DNA from: Planctomycetota bacterium
GTDB taxonomy: Bacteria > Planctomycetota > UBA1135 > GCA-002686595
DNA length: 64,000 nt
Reading direction: 5' to 3'
NCBI GenBank assembly: GCA_023150475.1
Contig: JAKLKU010000013.1
Span: 1-64,000 of the forward strand
Numbering within the stretch: position 1 is the first letter of the stretch; each line of letters opens with the position of its first letter. A program made the translations under genes and the position numbers. Below, one piece after another: positions 61,180 through 64,000 of the stretch. The notes under the pieces were generated by a model that saw only the letters and a list, made by a program, of their open reading frames with translations, ran no database searches and was not told where the DNA came from.

Positions 61180-62601
61180 TCACGGTTCGCGCGCGGCGAC
61201 GAGCTCGTCCCACTCGACGCTGTCGAGCGCGAAGTGTCGACCGGAAAGCCCTGAAAGCGCGCGCCACGCAGCGTTCGCGACGCCTTCGTCCTCGTCGCGA
61301 AGCGCGCGCGTGAGCTCGGGCAGCACGTCGATCGAGCCGAGCTCCGCGAGCGCTTCGCACGCGAGCTTGCGGATCGTCGGGCGCGACGCTTCGAGCAGGC
61401 GTGCGATCTCCACGGCGATCTCGTGCCGACGCGTGCGGCGGTTCGCGAGCTCGCGCAACGCGGAAGCCACCACCGACGGATTCGGCTTCGCGAGATCGCC
61501 GAGCAACCGGTCGTAGTTGCGATCGAACCACTCGCGTTCCGCGTTCCACCAGACTTGCCACGTATCCGCGAGTGGCGCGTATTCGAGCTTCGAGACGTGC
61601 TGCAGCGACCAATGTGCCGCGGAGCGCAACGCCGCGTCGTCCGCACCGAGCTGCTCGATCCACGTCTGGACCGAATCTTCGTCCTCCAACACGGCGAGCG
61701 CGCGTTCGATCGCGCACGCGACGTGTGCGGAAGCCTTGTCGCGCGAGGTGTGCAAGAACTCGATCGCGCGCACGTTGACCGACACGTCGGGCGAGCGACC
61801 GATCACCGCGATCTGCGCGGCGGAGAGCGGCAGGAGCTCGGGATGTGCGAACGCGGCGTCGACCGCCAGCGCCAGGCCGCGTCCGTCGCGCACGTCGCCG
61901 ACGGCGAAGATCGCCGTCTGGAGCAACGGCTGCGGCAGCGACCGCCAGGTCGAATTGAGACGCGGCACCGCGAGCGGTTCACGCCGCAGGATCTCGGCGA
62001 GCGAGTTGCGCAGCGTCTCTTCGAGCACGTCGTCGACTTCGAGCTTCGGACTCTCGTCCAGAGACGCGCTCGAGCGCTCGACCGTCGGCGCGGCGAGAGT
62101 GAAGAGTTCGTCGATGTGCGTGCGATCGCCGAGTCGACCGTAGAGCACCAGCGCCGCGCGCCGCCGTGGCTGGTTCGCGTGGCTCGCCAGGCGCCGCTCG
62201 AGCTTGCGCAGCACGTTCTGCGCGCCGAACGTGCGCAGCGCCTCGACCACGACTTCTTCTTGGTAGACGCTGAGCGTCTGCGGTTTCTGACCCTCACGCG
62301 TCGAGGGCACCTTGCGGAGCTCGAGCAAGTCGAGCAGCGGCTCGAAAGCCGGCGAGCCGAGTTTCCCGAGCGCTTCCGCGAGCTGCGGTCGTTCGGGCGC
62401 CTTCGGATCGCGCGCGCGCCGCACGAGCTTCGCGATCTCGCGCACGAGCTCGGGTGAGTAGTTCCGCTCGTCGAGACCGAGCGGTTTCGATTCCTCTCCC
62501 ACGTACCCCGCGCCGTCCGCGTCGAGCGCGGACGTTTCGCCGGGGCCTTGGCTCGGGACGAACCCGAGCAAGGCCCAGGCGAGCACGGAGGGGAGCAGCA
62601 T
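61180..62601 (-). CDS. Exported HEAT-repeat protein
   Basis: The 473-residue protein has a signal peptide (MLLPSVLAWALLGFVPSQG) and then helical repeats throughout. The clearest HEAT-like units are at ~75-105 (LAEALGKLGSPAFEPLLDLL) and ~400-455 (IRKLACEALAELGSIDVLPELTRALRDEDEGVANAAWRALSG). HEAT solenoids mediate protein contacts; no enzyme motif is visible. It lies 19 bp downstream of the PilX-like gene in the same direction, suggesting a shared transcript and a role in an envelope assembly. Confidence 0.85.
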   Translation of the reverse strand: MLLPSVLAWALLGFVPSQGPGETSALDADGAGYVGEESKPLGLDERNYSPELVREIAKLVRRARDPKAPERPQLAEALGKLGSPAFEPLLDLLELRKVPSTREGQKPQTLSVYQEEVVVEALRTFGAQNVLRKLERRLASHANQPRRRAALVLYGRLGDRTHIDELFTLAAPTVERSSASLDESPKLEVDDVLEETLRNSLAEILRREPLAVPRLNSTWRSLPQPLLQTAIFAVGDVRDGRGLALAVDAAFAHPELLPLSAAQIAVIGRSPDVSVNVRAIEFLHTSRDKASAHVACAIERALAVLEDEDSVQTWIEQLGADDAALRSAAHWSLQHVSKLEYAPLADTWQVWWNAEREWFDRNYDRLLGDLAKPNPSVVASALRELANRRTRRHEIAVEIARLLEASRPTIRKLACEALAELGSIDVLPELTRALRDEDEGVANAAWRALSGLSGRHFALDSVEWDELVAAREP

Positions 62602-62620
62602 CGGGGGCGTCCTGCGGCGC

Positions 62621-63871
62621 TCAGTCGATCACGCGCCAAGCGACGCGTTGGTACTCCGGCGTGCCCATCGGGCCCTCCGTGAGCAACGTCTCGTCGAAGT
62701 GCACCTTCGAGTTGCTGTCGAGATCGATCTCACGCGCGACGACCGAGCCGAAGAGCTCGAAGTTCGAGTCGATCTCGACCTTCGCGTTCGGTGCGTAGAT
62801 CGTGCCGTAGATCTTGGAGTTCGAGTCGAACGTCAGGTCGTCCGGGTTCAGGTCGACGTCGATGTCCGGATCGATGACGTTGTCGCTCAGGAGCTTGATC
62901 TCGAGGTTCTTCGGCTTGTAGTCGTTCGAACGCATGATCGCGTTCGAGTTCAGGAGGAAGTCGTTGACGACGTAGAGCTCGACCTTGCCGTTCGTGGCGT
63001 CGATCAGCATCTGCGTGTTCGAGCGGAGCTGGAACGTGTCGCAGATGATCGTCGCCGGACCGACCACGTTCAGCGTCGAGTTCTTCTGCGCCAGGAGCTG
63101 CGAGTAGTGGACCGTGCCTGGGCCGATCGTCTGCGTGCCACCGATCGGCACGACGAGCGCGCCGCTCGACGCGACGGCAGGCAACGTGATCGGCGGCATG
63201 TCGACCGTGTCGGGCGCCGGCGTGCTGGAACCCGCGAGCTGCGCGTTGCCGAGCACGGTCGCGACGTTCGCCGGTCCGGGCACGGCGTCGCCGAACACCT
63301 TCGAGTTCTGCTCCATCAGGATGCTGCCGTTCGAGCCGACGTCGCCACCGTCGTCCGCATAGGCGTTCGCGCCCGAGCCCGAGACCTGCGAGGCGTAACT
63401 GCCGGCGTTCGACACGTAGCTGTCGGTGAACGCGTTGCTGTCCATGTGCAGCGCGTCGTCGCCGAACGCCGCCCACTGGAACAGCGGATTCGCGACGAGC
63501 TGGACCGTCATCTCGACGGTGCTCTCGGCGTCTTGTGTCTGCGCGGTGCTGCGCAGCGTCACGGTCTGATTCAGCCCGTTGGCCTGCGTCACCCAGTAAT
63601 CGGCGCCGTCGTACGCGACGGGCGTCTGTTGGCTGCCGATCGAGCCGTTGCCGCCCGACGCGAGGCTGCGATAGGAGAGGTTGATGCCCGCTTCGGCGAC
63701 CGCTTGAGCCGCGAGCTCCTGTTTGGAGACGCGGTTCTCCATCCGCGAGCCGTTGGTCAGCGCGATCATCGCGACCGACAAGCTCGCCAAACCAACCACG
63801 AGCACCGAGATCATGACGAGCGCGCCACCCCGCTTCGCGCGCTTCGAACGAGAGAGTCGTGAGCGTTTCAT
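62621..63871 (-). CDS. PilX-like pilus-assembly N-terminus with polymer-forming-like beta domain
   Basis: The 416-residue protein has a basic start, a single N-terminal membrane helix (GGALVMISVLVVGLASLSVAMIAL) and a helix AAQAVAEAGINLSYRSLA in the manner of PilX-type minor pilins. The large C-terminal part is Asn/Ser/Asp-rich beta-helix-like (FDSNSKIYGTIYAPNAKVEIDSNFELFGSVVAREIDLDSNSKVHF), with the regular spacing seen in bactofilin-like or choice-of-anchor domains. It follows the truncated gene at the right edge by 3 bp, so they are cotranscribed, and is probably part of a type IV pilus-like or secretion system. Confidence 0.85.
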   Translation of the reverse strand: MKRSRLSRSKRAKRGGALVMISVLVVGLASLSVAMIALTNGSRMENRVSKQELAAQAVAEAGINLSYRSLASGGNGSIGSQQTPVAYDGADYWVTQANGLNQTVTLRSTAQTQDAESTVEMTVQLVANPLFQWAAFGDDALHMDSNAFTDSYVSNAGSYASQVSGSGANAYADDGGDVGSNGSILMEQNSKVFGDAVPGPANVATVLGNAQLAGSSTPAPDTVDMPPITLPAVASSGALVVPIGGTQTIGPGTVHYSQLLAQKNSTLNVVGPATIICDTFQLRSNTQMLIDATNGKVELYVVNDFLLNSNAIMRSNDYKPKNLEIKLLSDNVIDPDIDVDLNPDDLTFDSNSKIYGTIYAPNAKVEIDSNFELFGSVVAREIDLDSNSKVHFDETLLTEGPMGTPEYQRVAWRVID

Positions 63872-63874
63872 CCT

Positions 63875-64000
63875 TCAGTTCCTCAGCAAGACTGCCGTCT
63901 GCATGGTCGCCGTCGCACGACGTCCGTCGGCCAGGAACTCCTCGGTCGTCAGTCGCACGGTCAGCAAGCTGCCGTTGCGCGTGACCAGGAAGCCAGGCTC
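63875..64000 (-). CDS. C-terminal end of a gene running off the window (probable pilin-like partner)
   Basis: Reading leftwards from the edge, an open frame ends EPGFLVTRNGSLLTVRLTTEE... to ...MQTAVLLRN before a stop at 63875-63877. Only 41 residues are visible, with alternating hydrophobic residues suggesting beta strands. The stop lies 3 bp before the PilX-like ATG, which argues for coupling. A minor-pilin or prepilin-like protein is likely from context, but the visible part has no diagnostic motif. Confidence 0.6.
   Translation of the reverse strand, partial: EPGFLVTRNGSLLTVRLTTEEFLADGRRATATMQTAVLLRN

Overview
This window is extremely GC-rich, gene-dense and free of rRNA, tRNA, CRISPR or recognisable insertion sequences. 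Its content points to a marine-type planctomycete (Planctomycetota), probably a deep-branching GC-rich lineage. The indications are many Tat-exported Gfo/Idh/MocA oxidoreductases and TIM-barrel isomerases, sulfatase and SUMF1-type proteins, tricorn-like and PD40-propeller proteins, ECF sigma factors fused to carboxypeptidase-regulatory domains, and several lipoprotein glycosidases. The assignment is inferred from gene families, not from a marker gene.

Layout. 0-8 kb holds exported peptidases and propellers: an M64 metalloprotease, a seven-bladed PD40 protein with a planctomycete-type C-terminal domain, a tricorn-like S41 protease, and a convergent beta-lactamase-fold hydrolase. 8-16 kb is mixed: a Tat-exported epimerase, a DinB-fold protein, a TetR/SRPBCC operon with a palindrome at the regulator's own start codon, an NUP-type MFS permease, and ApbE and a SUMF1 lipoprotein whose 5' ends overlap head to head. 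16-21 kb is one + strand operon of two exported oxidoreductases, two exported TIM barrels and the cytosolic L-rhamnose mutarotase RhaM. 21-32.3 kb reads entirely on the - strand: CutC, a small protein paired with a nucleotidyltransferase, a GH29 alpha-L-fucosidase, two sigma-factor/carboxypeptidase-regulatory membrane fusions in tandem, and an M60-like peptidase. 32.3-34.5 kb has a sodium:solute symporter, a translationally coupled 53-residue membrane protein and a VOC protein.

34.5-54.2 kb is a coherent L-fucose utilisation locus. A sugar ABC importer (binding lipoprotein, double ATPase, permease) is transcribed leftwards. It diverges from an IclR regulator followed by a long + operon: Gfo/Idh dehydrogenase, fuconolactonase-type amidohydrolase, L-fuconate dehydratase, SDR dehydrogenase, FAH-family hydrolase, LhgO-type FAD oxidase, Ldh-type dehydrogenase, a second GH29 fucosidase, a clan GH-D-like glycosidase, and a toroid/discoidin protein. 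Together they describe release of L-fucose from glycans, import, and non-phosphorylative breakdown to pyruvate and L-lactate, with enzymes to oxidise the lactate. The divergent intergenic region carries an AT-rich near-palindrome that forms two overlapping, mirror-image promoters.

54.2-64 kb holds a propeller-amidohydrolase fusion, an orphan secretin-N lipoprotein, a sulfatase, a small membrane protein, a HEAT-repeat protein and, at the right edge, a PilX-like protein preceded by the cut-off end of another gene. Short in-frame tandem repeats sit in the N-terminal linkers or tails of three envelope proteins. Coordinates and starts were judged by eye; no searches were run.
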